Assembly (NCBI GenBank): GCA_030704615.1
Contig: CM060731.1
Coordinates: 38,504,001-38,564,000, forward strand
Direction: 5' to 3'
Length of the DNA stretch: 60,000 nucleotides
From: Takakia lepidozioides
Lineage: Eukaryota > Streptophyta > Takakiopsida > Takakiales > Takakiaceae
A model generated the notes under the pieces. The model did no database searches, had not been told where the DNA came from, and saw nothing but the letters and a program-made list of their open reading frames with translations. Made by a program: the position numbers and the translations under genes. This document shows, one piece after another, positions 22,567 through 34,015 of the stretch (its first letter is position 1; each line of letters begins with the position of its first letter).

Positions 22567-22854
22567 AGAATGTCCGAACAAAACAATATTAGGCATAAAC
22601 TTCCCTGAACTCATTTCCAGTTTGTGACATGGGTGAGGACTTTGAGGATGATCTGAAGGGCAGACCTACCCTTGGCACTAGACTGAAAATTTAACCTCCG
22701 GATGGGGAGTCTACCTTGAACAATAAACAGATGCAGAGAGGAAAGGGAGATTGTCGATGCTCACTGGTGTGGGTGGCCTGAAGACAATGTCCATTTTGTG
22801 ATACAAGTCTGGGGTATTCTCATCAGAGAGCGACCCTCTTCAGGACCATCAAGA

Positions 22855-23070
22855 ACATAGTCCCTACACCTCTGTTCACCAACTGTCAATATCTCAAGGC
22901 TGAGTCTAAAGCGGTGGGCCCTGTTGGGGCTCATTGCTTGGTAGCCCACATACAACAAAACTGATGAACGTGTGAAGGGCTTTCTAAAAGGAATCTGGAA
23001 AGCCTGAACTAATGTTTATAACATGGTAAGTCCTACTAATGGAGTGAGCCCCTCATTCTAATGGCAGACA
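22855..23070. repeat. Dispersed repeat, copy 2
   Basis: Related over about 200 bp to 1441-1650 (see that entry). Here it lies directly before a LINE endonuclease fragment and could be part of the same element. Confidence 0.7.
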
Positions 23071-23107
23071 GTTAATTAACTGTCTAGAAGATCTTCAGCT
23101 TTTCACC

Positions 23108-23645
23108 TTGAATATCAGGACAAGAGGTGACCAAGTGCAGTGGACTCGTGAGAAATCCCAAACTGGGGAACGCTCCATTGTGGATTATATCATAATGGAC
23201 AAAAATTTGTTCCCCCAGTGTGCGAATGTGTTGATCGACAGAACTGATATTGCTACCTCTGACCAGTTCCTGGTTTGGAATGAGATCAAAAGGTGTTTTC
23301 CCAACACCAAGAGATATGTGAAACATTCGATTCGGAAGTGGCGCATAGAAAAACTTCATAATGAGGAGGTCAAGGTTGAGTATGTCCAGGCCTTGCAAGA
23401 GGCTCTCCCTCTCAATGCAATCGCTCCAAGAACTTCAGTCTCGCTCTGATAACGCAAGAAATGAAGTCGAAAGAGCAGGGGACTCTTGGGAGAGTTTCGT
23501 TTCCTCCGTGGTTGACAAGATCATTGGGATGAAACTAATTGTCTGTGCTAGAGCTGTTAATTGGTGGACCAATGAGATTAAACTCAAGATAGCTGAGAGA
23601 CGAGCCCTCTATAAAGAGTGTTGCAATTTCGCCGGACCCAATTAA
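23108..23645 (+). pseudogene. LINE-type APE endonuclease C-terminus and linker, fragment
   Basis: Reads GERSIVDYIIMDKNLF, then DIATSDQFLVWNEIKR, with continuation in a second frame after about 23400 (ARNEVERAGDSWESFVSSVV, WWTNEIKLKIAERRALYKE). SIVDYI...SD-H-FLV is the C-terminal signature of the exonuclease/endonuclease/phosphatase domain of non-LTR retrotransposons, and the WW-x-EI linker before RT is also typical. The catalytic His is Gln here (SDQ). No RT follows. Confidence 0.65.
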
Positions 23646-23938
23646 TCCCGTTATCCAAGAACCAGATGTAGACCCGACCTCGTAGGAGAAGGAGTGCCGG
23701 ACTTACAATCATGAGCTGAGGCCAGACATCTACGATTACCTGGTTTTTTTATTTTTGCAGCGACGGAATGTCTTGTGTGAACATTTTTGGAGGACTGGCA
23801 ATGACATACATTCTGCTTGTAAGTGGATTCTGCATCTTGGAATTGTCTGTGTTTTCAGTTCTCCCGGATTTAACTCTCGTATTATTGACGTTGTCGGAAT
23901 AGCGTGTTTAACCCGTGTCTGATTGTTTCCATTTTGTT

Positions 23939-23962
23939 AACCTCCGCTGGGCAATGGAGGTT
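23939..23962. repeat. 24-bp palindrome, copy 3
   Basis: AACCTCCGCTG, centre GG, CAATGGAGGTT. The two arm mismatches both look like transitions from the perfect form. Confidence 0.65.
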
Positions 23963-25111
23963 CATGTTATTGGAGTTGTGGGTGTTTTGGGTGTTTGTTA
24001 TTCTGCAATTTGGTGTGTTTGGTAGTTGTCTCAAAAGAAAGCCTAACCATTTCAATCTTTCGATGGTTGGTGTTCGTCGGATTTATTTTGATATCATTGT
24101 TTGGTTTCATTACAGGAAATAAATATTCGTGTGCTCGACATAACTTTGTAACGAAAAAGAAATTTTGTAGAAGCAAGGTGGAGGCCTATTTCAGGACCCT
24201 CCAGATTGACAATCAGACTATTGCAGGAGACAGAGATTACGGAGACTCATTGCAGGATGACGAAGTGGATGAAGAAGATGATGACAAAGGACACGACAAG
24301 GATCAGGATGAGGAAATGGAGGAGAAACAAGAAGAGGACGACGAGGAGGAGAAAGACGAAGATGAGAACATGGAAATCGTCAACGGAGTCCAGGGGCAGA
24401 TACGGCTAATGTGGAAAAGGGAAAGAGAGGGCTAGGAAATTTCACGGTTGGATAATCTAGGTAGTACTCCAAATACCCAAGAACGCGTTGCGCCACAAGA
24501 TGTACACAATCTGGACAACTCTTCCTCCAGTTCCGATAACACCACGAATAGGAATCCGGCTTCTCCAGGGGGACAAGAAGCGACATCGAGGGAGGTAGTT
24601 GAAACTCTCGGTCAAGGGTTCACACATGTGGAAGGTGACGAACCATTGATTATGTCACCGGATCCCGTTAACAATCGTCGTGATTTGGTGTCCCAGAATG
24701 TCACCCAGGAAGTGGTTCTGGATGTAGGTAACAAATGACAATTAGTGAATGTTTATTCGTACACACTTCTGAATACAATATGACAATATTGTAATTATAC
24801 ATACTTGTGAGTGGAATAATCCAACTGTTTTTTCCATATGACAATATTGTAATTATATATAATCCCAATGTTTTTCCCATATCCGTCTTTCTGGACTTCC
24901 GAATAAAACATATTTCCACCCGGATACATATTTCTGTTCGCACATCTTTGTGGACAACCACTAACCGATTTGGGATAACTTTTCTTGTAGATCCAAGAAT
25001 CCAATTCGGAGGAAATGACACACACAAGAAAAGGATCAAAGGAGACTCAAACGGTGAAGAGACACGTGGATCTGACAGTGAGAGCCAGGTCACCTGAGCC
25101 GGTTCCGCAAG

Positions 25112-25136
25112 TAACCTTCCACTGTCCAGTCGACGT
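25112..25136. repeat. 24-bp palindrome, copy 4 (degenerate)
   Basis: AACCTTCCACTG, TC, CAGTCGACGTT. It lies at the end of the first of the two duplicated exons, after CAAGT. Confidence 0.5.
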
Positions 25137-25507
25137 TGCCATCAAGGGACGCAGGGATTGAGTCGGAGAATCCTCCTAGTCACGGAGAAGGAGAAGAGAC
25201 AGAGCACCACAATCGCGTAATCCAACAACAGATCCCCATTCGGATAAAACATTGGCTTTATTCTTATTACTCTTATTATTGGTCTTTCAGTCTCATCTTC
25301 GGTATTGCTCCATTCGGTAATTTTGTCAGATCATTTTGGACCACCATAGTCGTCATCCGTGGGATTTTTCATTAATTTCCTGTAGATTCGTGAGACGACG
25401 TCTGAGGAGATCAAACACACGAGGACCGACTCCATCGACACTGAGACGGTGAAGAGAAGAGTGGATCGAACAATTACTGTCGCTCTATCTGAGCCGGTCA
25501 TACAAGT

Positions 25508-25531
25508 AACCTCCACTGGACAGTCGAGGTT
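25508..25531. repeat. 24-bp palindrome, copy 5 (one mismatch)
   Basis: AACCTCCACTG, GA, CAGTCGAGGTT. It is at the same position of the second duplicated exon. Confidence 0.65.
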
Positions 25532-25592
25532 GCCATCTGGCTCCACAGAGAAGGACAATAACGTTGGACGTAGAGATGGGAAAGAGGAGGAG

Positions 25593-25595
25593 CAG
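25593..25595. repeat. Target-site duplication CAG, left copy (CACTA)
   Basis: CAG directly before CACTAG; the right copy is at 32350-32352. CACTA elements make 3-bp duplications. Confidence 0.85.
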
Positions 25596-25793
25596 CACTA
25601 GTACAGAAACTGGTTTTTTTAACGGCTCTTCTCACACATTTTGGTGTGAAAAAAACGCAAGTTCACACCCCCCCCTTGGTGTTAGGTTAACCTAGTCCTT
25701 TGCACCACATGTGAACTTTCTTGGTCATGTCAATAGAGAATTGTGGGCGAGGTACTACCAGCTCCGTAAAGATATCAATCAGCTTGTTAGGTC

Positions 25794-26464
25794 TCAGAAC
25801 CCTAAATTATACTGGGACAAGTTATATAGTGTTTGAAACTCGGAACTTTGGTGCAGATCGCAAACCTGCTGATGGGTTGGGGAGTTTGCAGGGTGCTTTG
25901 CGCGCTTTTTCTTTTGTTGGGCTTCTTTCATCGTTTCCATCTCTGACTCCGAGCTGGTCTCATTCAAGTCTTCATGTGCGGCATAATCTTGGTCTCGCTG
26001 CAATTCTTGCTCTCGTGCCTCCTCTGTGTCTGACTCCGCTACCACCTGCGCTCCTCTTGCTCTACCTCTTTCTCCGTTGTGACATTGCAGAGTGCAGGAG
26101 TTGAACTCTATGACTTCGGCGAGGAGGACCTGTGTGTTTGAGGATTTCCTCAACGAGGCGTTTAGGGCGACTCAATCTCGCTTCAACGCTGCAAAGAAGA
26201 AGAAGAAAGACAATGTCGGCAGCAGCAAAACCCTAACATATCCTCTTTGCAGGTTGGAGCTTTTATGCGGTTGGAGCTTTTATGCGGTTCATGGTAGGGG
26301 CTAGGTATATGAAAAAACGCAAGTTCGGACCTCTTTGCAATGTCGTAGATCTTCAGTCGTGCGAAGAATGCCTTGTTCTCCGCTTGACGCTTTGCTCGTT
26401 CTACCTCCCTCGCTGTAGGCTTGCGCCCTGGTGTAACTTCTGGACACTCTATGTCTGTCTCCAT
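25794..26464 (-). CDS. Divergent CACTA second gene (TNPA-like?), unidentified
   Basis: Exon 26464 to about 26300 starts METDIECPEVTPGRKPTARE, followed by VERAKRQAENKAFFARLK, with a donor near 26320. A further exon around 26190-25860 reads either VEARLSRPKRLVEEILKHTG or an acidic/basic frame (RDQDYAAHEDLNETSSESEM, EAQQKKKRAKHP). Position and orientation fit the second gene of CACTA elements, which binds subterminal repeats. I see no diagnostic domain and the exon joins are uncertain. Confidence 0.35.
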
Positions 26465-26493
26465 TTCCTGACGAGTCTCACTCAGTCGCCAAG

Positions 26494-29400
26494 ATGATCC
26501 CTCCTACTGCCCATCGATTGCAAAGGCGGACACAAGCAGAACATGACGATGACAGATTGTGGAAACTAGAGGAAGCGCGAGCAAGAAGACTGGGTCTTCG
26601 GAAAATTCTATGTCCATGCAATGCCTGTCATGGTGGGAACTGGCAAACCATTGGCCGGGCTAAGCGTCATCTGCTTTTGAACTTGCGAGCGGTGCATATC
26701 TATGGATTCTCTTCCCTTAACCCTGATGCATACTTTGAAATTATAAGAAACAGTTCAAATTCCTGGTAGCGGGATTGTTGTAAGGTGTAGAGTATTGTAC
26801 ATGCCCGTTTTCCTATTGCCACGTGCCTGTATTATGGCACGTTCCACATCCACCATTTCCAACCCTAAACTCCTCATCTTATTGTGGATTGACATGTGGA
26901 CTGATATGCTTATAAGCAGGAAAACTCTGGAGACGAACATGAGGGGTTTAGAACGGAAACCAGCCCTGCATGTGGTCCTGATACCTTGGATCGTAATCTT
27001 GACATGCTTAGAATGCTCCGGGAGACATTCGCAACTACATATAATGGGGTGCAAACTGGTGCACATGAGGAACCGGGAGATGGAACACAGGGCCAATGGG
27101 ACACAGATGGAGTGCCAGAGCAGACTGATGGTGGACTGAAGAGCGATGTTGATCGTGGTGCAGCGAGTGCCTTACGTTTTGAGCAGGAGGCATCCAGGGC
27201 TTTGTATGTAGGGAGTTCTTCCTCTCGATTGTCTGCTACCTTACTGCTGTTAAATGCTTGTCAAACCCATGGTGTGTCAAACACCTTTGTCGATGAACTC
27301 CTTACATTGTTAGGAAGACAACTGTTGCCAGCAGACAATTGCCTGCCAAAGTCCCACTATGAGGCAAAACAACTCATAATGGAATCCGGGCTTCATTACG
27401 AGAGTATACATGCATGTCCGAAAGGTTGTGTGTTGTTCAGAAGGGAGCTTCAAAATTTGGAGGTTTGTCCAAAATGTCAGGCATGTCGTTATGTGGTGGG
27501 TACGAAGACACCAGTACCTCGTAAGGTCCTTCGACATTTCCCTATCATTCCAAGGCTGCTTCGAATGTATAAAGTCAAATCCATCTCAGAGTTATTGTCA
27601 TGGCACTTTAAGAATCGAAGTTTGGATGGCTTGGTTAGGCACCCAACAGACAGCAAGGCTTGGGCCCACATTGACCAAAAATGGCCTGAGTTTGCAGCGG
27701 ACCCCAGAAATCTGCGATTGGGTCTCGCATGGGATGGTGTCAATCCTTACAGTGATAAATCAAACAAATGGTCAACTTGGCCTGTCATGTTGGTAAACTA
27801 TAATCTTCCACCATGGCTGTGTACTAAGCCATTTTCACGATGTTGGCTTTATTGATTCCTGGACCACAATCTGTGGGAAATGACAATGCAGATGTTTATT
27901 TGCAGCCCTTGTGGATGAGCTGAAATTGTTGTGGGAAGTTGGTGTGGAGGCATTGGATGGAAGTAGCCTAGTGGGGCAACAGTCATTTCGCATGAGGGCC
28001 ATCTTGATGTGGTCAATCCACGACTTTCCAGCTTATGGGTTGCTAGCAGGATGCGCACACGGGGGATACAAGGCCTGCCCAGCTTGCGGCCCTAATGTTG
28101 ATTCCAGGTACTCCAAGGCATGCAAAAAAGTTTTGTATCTTGGTCATAGGAGATACTTGCCTGCTATTCATCCCTATAGGAATAACTCGTCCCACTTTAA
28201 TGGACATGTGGAACATAGAGCAGCTCCTATGGTGGTCACTGCAAGTGAGCAATTTGACCGGGCTACAACCAGAGAGTTTGTATCTCGCAATGGGAGGGGC
28301 TGAGGGGGGAACTGGACCCTTCAAAGGAACATGGCATGAAACGGGTCACTGTTTGAACCGATTGCCATACTGGAAAGACTTACTCATCCGATACACACTG
28401 GATATGATGCATTGTGAAAAAAATTTGTGTGAGAATGTGCTGAGAACCATTCTTGGGGAGAAGGACACAGCCACATCTAGGAAGGATATGGAACTCAATG
28501 TCATTCGTGAACACTTGTGGTTGAGACCCCTCCCTCTCACCCGAACAAGTTGGTCAAGCCTTTGGCCCCATATGTTCTTACTGAAGATGAGAAGGTGCTG
28601 TTTTTGGAAACATTGGCTGCAGTAAAGGCCCCCACAGGTTATGCTGCCACATTCCAGAAACATGTGGCTGACAATAAACTGTCTACAATGAAACCCATGA
28701 CTACCATGTAATGATGCAGCAGATTTTACCTCTTTGCATTCGAGGGGTATTGGGAAAGGGTCCACGGATGGCAATTATGAGGCTTTCTCGAGGCTTCCAA
28801 AAAGTGTGTGCAAAGATCATTAATCCAGCTGAGGTACCGGCCCTTAAAAGAAGATGTTGCAATCACTATGTGTCTGCTGAGAAAGAATTCCCTCCGTTAT
28901 TTTTTGATATCATGACTCACTTGCTTGTACACCTTATGGACGAATTGGAGGTGTGTGGTCCCGTGTCTAGCCGTTGGGAATGTATCCTATGGAACGGTAT
29001 ATGAAGTACATTAAAAGGCTATGTAAGGATTATGAGCCGACCTGAAGGGAGCATGGGCGGAAGGGTATGCTTTGGATGAGGCCCTAGGGTTTCTAACTGA
29101 GTATATGGCTGAATTTCATGCTACAAGCCGAAGGGTGTGGGACTCCAATGAAGAAGACTCAGTTAGTGGGGAGGTGGTTGAAGGATTGGGAACTGTACGA
29201 GTCCTCACCATTCAAGAACGAGACAGTGCACACGAGTATATTTTGCACAACACAGATTGCATGAAACCATTCCTTGAGTAAGTATGTTGCTTATCATATC
29301 CTGTGTGTTTCATTTCTGCCAATGGTATAAGCTGTAATCCTAATTTGCAATTCTCATTTGGACAGGGCCTATGAAGAGGAGATGGCACTCATAGAAGCAT

Positions 29401-30278
29401 CCCGCACTGAGTTCAGAACAGCATACCTTTGTGGACAAGACCAAGACCACCACAATGGAGAAATTCCATACCCAACAGATATGCGCTTACTGGCTCCATT
29501 CCATGAATGGATTGAAGGTGCTGTCCAACGCAAGGTGAGTTCAGGTGAGTCCTATGATTTGGACATATGCCATTTATGTATACCACCAGCAGTACAGTCA
29601 TTGGGCTTCAAGTCCATGTATGCTTACGGCAATCACTTTCGAGCAATAAGTGATGGGACTGGTGCCAGAGACAGGGTGACATTTGATTCTGGAGTTGCTC
29701 AAGTATTCCATCAGGAAAGCGAAAACAGAGCAGGTATGTCCAGACGAGTGTTATCCCAATTGGAATATGTGGGTGTTGTAAGAGAAATAATTCAACTGGA
29801 TTACGAAATTCTTCACCCAATTATGTTCTTGTGTACATGGGTGAGGTCACACATGGTGGGCCGGAATGCCACCATGAAATGAGATGATTATGGCTTTCTC
29901 TTGGTTGACTTCAGTCGCATGTTGCCTGGGATGGAGCAGCCCTGGACATTCCCTAGTCAGGTGGAGCAAGTTTTTTTCTCGGATGAAAAAAGTTCACGAG
30001 GGAACTGGAAGGTGGTCCTTCACAAGGACCCTCGATCCCGACGAGTGGTTCACAATATTACAGAAGTGGCACTGGGTGAGGGAGACATTTATGTAGGCAT
30101 GGTGCCTCCTGAAATTCCTCATAACATCATGACTGAGCTTGATGTTTGTGTTCCTTTGAGTGAGGCAGATGAATTGGCCATTGCCAACTTGAATGCACCT
30201 GCAAGGCAGAGGCGAAATGGTAGAAGGCGGAGGCAAGCTCCACATGGGAGGTACCAAGCCAGTTGTGCTATGGTGTAG
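26494..30278 (+). pseudogene. TNP2-type CACTA transposase, broken into frames
   Basis: The N-terminal segment (26494-26766) has ILCPCNACHGG and RAKRHL, the usual TNP2 zinc-like start. The 26986-27855 segment has CPKGCVLFRRE, CPKCQACRY, LRLGLAWDGVNPYSDKSN and STWPVMLVNYNLPPWLC, the core of family TNP2. It continues in changing frames: HDFPAYGLLAGCAHGGYKAC (28020), YTLDMMHCEKNLCENVL (28395), CIRGVLGKG ... FFDIMTHLLVHLMDELEVCG (28735-28960), YAYGNHFRAIS (29620), QVFFSDEKSSRGNWKVVLHK (29965). A typical TNP2 is about 1,000 residues, so nearly the full length is present but shifted at least six times. The first block seems separated from the second by an intron or decayed region at 26770-26985. Confidence 0.85.
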
Positions 30279-30904
30279 AGTTGGTTTCTCCTATTGCATG
30301 TACTTTTCCAGGGTTTATACTTGATACAGCATGGTACCTTCCATGGGTGGGAGTGACTGAGCTGTTGGGGTGGGCAAAATTCTGACAAACACACTTTCAT
30401 TTGTGACAGTGAACCCTAAACAGTCATGAAGCTCTGGCATGAATACTTTTCTGACCCTAATCAATGGTGGCCCAATTGTGGGAAAAAGGTGAATGCATGT
30501 TGGATTATAGAGAGTAGCAGATGCAATTGAGCATAGGAACTAGTGTGAGAAGTTGAGTTGGGTGTTTCCTAGAACAAATATAGGCTGTTATTGTCAGTTG
30601 CTACCAGCAAGGCAAAGATGTATGCATGATTTGTGAGAGGCATGGATAGCTGAAGGAGCAGGGATAGAGTGTGGGTCCAGATTCATCCAAGAGGGCCACA
30701 TTTCAAGCACAACATTGCCTATGATTCCTTGTGGAAGGATTGGTACAAGAAACCTGCATGGGTAGATGGTCAACTGGAAGCCGCAGCTAGCAGCGGCACA
30801 ATTGTAAAATCGGGCGATGAGGGCACCTTCTTCAACACATTTCAGCCTGTTTTTCCCCCTTATCACAATCGGCCCTAAATTTCCATGTTGAATTCTGCAA
30901 GTTA

Positions 30905-31378
30905 GCTGGTGGTGGACACATGTATAGCAAATGTGGGAGCACTGAGGATGCGTGTTCAACACTATGGCTGAACGAGATTGTGCGTTTGCAGTGCGTGTGC
31001 AAGTCTGGCAGCTTTGGATGCATCACCAAAAGTTGGCAGCTTTGGATGCATCACCAAAGTTGGAATTGTAACAGATGCGATCCAAATGTGGGGAACATCA
31101 AGGGTATGCCAAATGCCTCGTATGCCAAATGTAGGAGCATCAAGGGCAAACCTGGCAGCTCTGGAAAAAGGGAAGAGGTCCATGGCTTCATTGTCAAAGC
31201 TGGAATTCTACCTGATGTGATTCTGAACAATGCCCTCGTGGACATGTATGCCAAATGTGGGAGCATCAAGGATGCGAAGGCAGTTTTCCATCACTATGGC
31301 TCTTGGAGTGATTTTGACATGTACCAGCGAAGGGAGAAAGTGGGGCCCTCAGTAGACGAGTTGAAAAGCACTAGTTAA
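30905..31378 (+). pseudogene. Captured fragment of a pentatricopeptide-repeat (PPR) gene
   Basis: Near the right part of the CACTA element, frames read MYSKCGSTEDACST, CSACASLAALD, then GFIVKAGILPDVILNNALVD followed by MYAKCGSIKDAKAVF. This is the PLS-type plant PPR signature. The fragment has internal duplications (GSFGCITK twice; MPNVGA-like repeats) and frame changes, and no start. It is host-derived sequence carried by the transposon, not a working PPR gene. Confidence 0.8.
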
Positions 31379-32349
31379 AAAGCACTGGCGCTTGATAGGG
31401 TGGGGCAAAATTCAGGCTGGGGTGATCATTGATATCCCGGACGCAATGTAAAAAAGACGGTTGTGAGTGAAGGACACCCGTAGCAAAAAAACCCTGCTGT
31501 CTCAAAAAAGGAGGCAGTCACAAAGAGCAAGGCACTTTGTCCAAGCTTCTCGAATCTAGCAACAATGTGGACAGGGATTGAGTCATTGGGAACAATTTAT
31601 GTAAGGTGGCGAAGAAAACCTTGTCTGAGGATCACTGGATATTTCTCTAGTACGGTTGGACTAGTAGAGATTGAAATCCGTGCTCAGCTCAGCTTCAGAC
31701 TGTCTCATTGTGAAGGGTCACGGTTGACTGGACAGAAATGGGATTGACATTGCCGGGCTCCAAATCTCTGAGACGACATGTGGTAGTTTTATCTATAGCT
31801 TCTCAAAGCAATTGTTTTACATTGTTCATTATAGTGTGACATTCTCATAACGATATTGTCGTCAGCTGCATGAGCAGTGCATCTTTTTGGATTGTTGGTC
31901 CCCATAACCCTAATAACCTTTTTGAACTTTTTAAATTCTCTAAACAAAAGTCTATGTGTTATGTCGTCCAGGGCATGTTGAATAGAGGTGGAAGTCATTT
32001 TATCCATCCATCTTCCACCTGGATGGTCAATGGGCCAAGTCATATCCACCTTGATGGTCAATGTGCCACGCCATATAGTTGCCCCAAATTCCTGTAGGAC
32101 ATCTGACACTCACCTCACACTCCATGACTCATTTGACACTCATGTCAAATGCCCCATATGAATTATCTTGGTCAACATTTGTTGACCGTATGGGTGTCAT
32201 TCGAGTGTGAAATTTGTAACACCATGTGGCTTTTCCTACAATGATCCAAATCACACCTTGCCTCGTCTCACATGGGTGTAAGAAGAGCCGTTCAAAGTGC
32301 CAGGTGTGAACTATGGGTGGTGTTGGAAAAACCGGTTTCTGTAGTAGTG
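31379..32349. other. Right subterminal region of the CACTA element
   Basis: No gene is seen. The last 250 bp contain repeated short motifs such as GACACTCA and GTCAAATG, as expected for transposase-binding subterminal repeats, then the inverted terminal repeat. Confidence 0.5.
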
Positions 32350-32352
32350 CAG
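32350..32352. repeat. Target-site duplication CAG, right copy (CACTA)
   Basis: CAG directly after the end ...TGTAGTAGTG; matches 25593-25595. Confidence 0.85.
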
Positions 32353-33281
32353 CCTGCCCAGGGATCTCAGCAGCCGACTCCAAAAACGGTAATGATCTCA
32401 ACTCCATTCTTCCGTTTGTCTACTTTGGGATTTCTCAAATTGAAATTAATAATGAACTCTTCTGTTATTCCACAGGACAACATGCATTACCCTCCAGTCG
32501 ACTATTCCCTTTCTGTCAATCCAAACGATCTGCATTTCCTTCCTTGGGGACCGAACGGATGCCGGCCAGGATACTACGTCCTGGTTCTGGACATCGGTTA
32601 CCTTTGTGAGGTTTTCCTAAAGGATGGAAAGAAAACACGTCCTGCCATCTAGCCTTGTATCTCCGCAGGGAAATTCAAGTTAGCTGCGCGAAACGGTCTT
32701 GACGAATTCGTTAAGTGGGCCGTCAAAAAGTTTGCCGTTTGTTTTTGGAACACTGGACCTGAAATGAACGTCGAGACTATCGCCAAGACCGTGTTCGGGA
32801 AGTACTATTCCCAGGTCAGAACTTACAGCAGTGAGAATTCCGTCATGCATAGATCGACATTCAACGAAAAATGGCCTAAAGCTCCCAAAAATCCCATCTA
32901 CTTTAAACGTCTTTACGACATTTTCGTTGAGGAATACCCGACGGCTTACAAATCCAATACTCTCCTCATCGACACTGTAGACAATATGTACAAGTCCTAC
33001 TTAAACCCGTTAGGACATACCATCTTCCTTCCAAAATATAAGGCGAGCGTGGACCCTGACAGAGATAAATTTCTATTGGAAGAGCTCAAGCCTCACCTTA
33101 ACATGTTCCGGTTATCGGGGATGGATGTCATGCCGTTCAACGGCCCTCGAAGGATTTCTTCGAGGACGACCCAGCGATCAAATTTCTTAGAGACTTTGAT
33201 TATAGATGGCAGAAGTTCCTTAGCAATCTCGAGTTGTGTGCCGCTGCATTGGGACATAAAATATTTAAACTGAGTTTGGTG

Positions 33282-33305
33282 AACCTTGGCTGTCCAGTGG
33301 ACGTT
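33282..33305. repeat. 24-bp palindrome, copy 6 (degenerate)
   Basis: AACCTTGGCTG, TC, CAGTGGACGTT, just after SLVNLGCPVDVLVH-type coding or at an intron start. Confidence 0.45.
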
Positions 33306-33475
33306 CTTGTTCACTTGCCTGGTGTCGGTTTTTCCAATGCATTGTACCGTTCCCGTTTATCATCCTAAGTATGAATGACTCTCTGGCAGATTGGAGCACC
33401 TGTTTCTCCTCCTGCGCAAGGGTTGCATTTGATTATTTTTGACGTGAATGGAGTCTTGTGCAAAATCTTGAAGCA

Positions 33476-33485
33476 CCAGAAGAGC
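33476..33485. repeat. Target-site duplication CCAGAAGAGC, left copy (MULE)
   Basis: Identical to 44824-44833. MULEs usually make 8-11 bp duplications. Confidence 0.9.
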
Positions 33486-33496
33486 AGGGATGCCTC

Positions 33497-33522
33497 GGCG
33501 TGAGCCTGGTCACGTGAGCGCG
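33497..33522 (+). repeat. Left terminal inverted repeat core (MULE)
   Basis: GGCGTGAGC, spacer, CACGTGAGCGCG. Pairs with 44787-44811 with one indel and a few mismatches in the spacer. Contains a CACGTG palindrome. Confidence 0.8.
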
Positions 33523-33534
33523 ACTGCGCTCACG

Positions 33535-33582
33535 CCACGTCACCTTGCGCAAATGCCACGTCACGGGGCTCAGTCCACGTCA
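33535..33582 (+). promoter_or_regulatory. Left subterminal CCACGTCA sites
   Basis: CCACGTCA at 33535-33542, 33556-33563 and 33575-33582, about 20 bp apart. The same octamer is at the right end. These are candidate transposase-binding sites. Confidence 0.65.
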
Positions 33583-33689
33583 TCACACGTGGAGGCCGAG
33601 TCACCACGCACCCAGAAAGAAGTGGAGTGTATTCCCGCGGATTGGCACCCTTTACCGCGGAAACAAGCTGGACGACATAATAAAAGGCA

Positions 33690-34015
33690 TTGAATAAATG
33701 ATGGATGAATGTACAGTTGGATGATAAACAGATGGATGAGTTTGAAAAATCTATGTAGATGGATGAATGACGGATGGATAAGAGTAAAATGGATGAATGT
33801 ATAATGGATGTTGAGCAATGACAAAAATTCATGACAGGAAGATGCATGACCAAATCTTTTGACGAATGCACAAAGTATATGAAATGAGTGTGGAAGGTTT
33901 GTGGGGTGGATTAAAGAGTACAGAGGATGAATGTACAATGGATGTTGTACAAAGGAAGCTTTCATGAATGGAGCACGCATGAATACAGTGTAGATGAATG
34001 CACAATGGATATGAG
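33690..34015. repeat. GGATGAATG-rich simple repeat
   Basis: Irregular repeats of GATGGATGAATG and relatives over about 320 bp in the left arm of the MULE-like element. Confidence 0.75.

Larger units (their letters stand above)
24991..25595 (+). repeat. Duplicated exon pair in FCP1-like unit I
   Basis: 24991-25110 (IQESNSEEMTHTRKGSKETQ, TVKRHVDLTV, EPVPQVT) and 25386-25595 (IRETTSEEIKHTRTDSIDTE, TVKRRVDRTI, EPVIQVT) are copies of one exon. Each is preceded by a tgtag acceptor and each contains one of the 24-bp palindromes at the same place. Confidence 0.75.
25596..32349 (+). mobile_element. CACTA (En/Spm) DNA transposon, 6,754 bp, complete ends
   Basis: The left end reads CACTAGTACAGAAACTGG; the right end reversed reads CACTACTACAGAAACCGG, both followed by a T run. 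A shared subterminal block AACGGCTCTTCT lies within 80 bp of each end. Flanking CAG is duplicated at 25593-25595 and 32350-32352. Inside are a short divergent gene (-), a broken TNP2 transposase (+) and a PPR gene fragment. The transposase has many frame changes, so the element is non-autonomous now. Its clean ends and small TSD show a true insertion into FCP1-like unit I. Confidence 0.93.
24180..33367 (+). pseudogene. FCP1-like unit I, split by a CACTA element
   Basis: Coding blocks: about 24180-24432 (very acidic, Asp/Glu/Lys), 24436-24720 (same frame after a TAG at 24433), 24991-25110, 25386-25595, [CACTA], 32353-32388, 32476-32605 and 32669 to about 33150, then another frame to a TAA at 33367. 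Left of the insertion the frame reads ...KEEEQ and right of it PAQGSQQPTPKT, in phase. The FCP1-like domain begins GYYVLVLDIGYLWKF (motif I with DIGYL instead of DxDxT), continues LDEFVKWAVKKFAVCFWNTG (motif II region) and SNTLLIDTVDNMYKSYLNPL. The frame shifts near 33145, then FFEDDPAIKFLRDFDYRW follows. All catalytic acidic positions but the first are changed, so a dead-enzyme or scaffold role, or simple decay, is likely. Confidence 0.6.

Noticed and set aside
24180-24432. Acidic Asp/Glu repeat as a separate nucleolar-type protein gene
   Set aside because: It is in the same frame as the following block of FCP1-like unit I, separated by one TAG; more likely a disordered N-terminal part.
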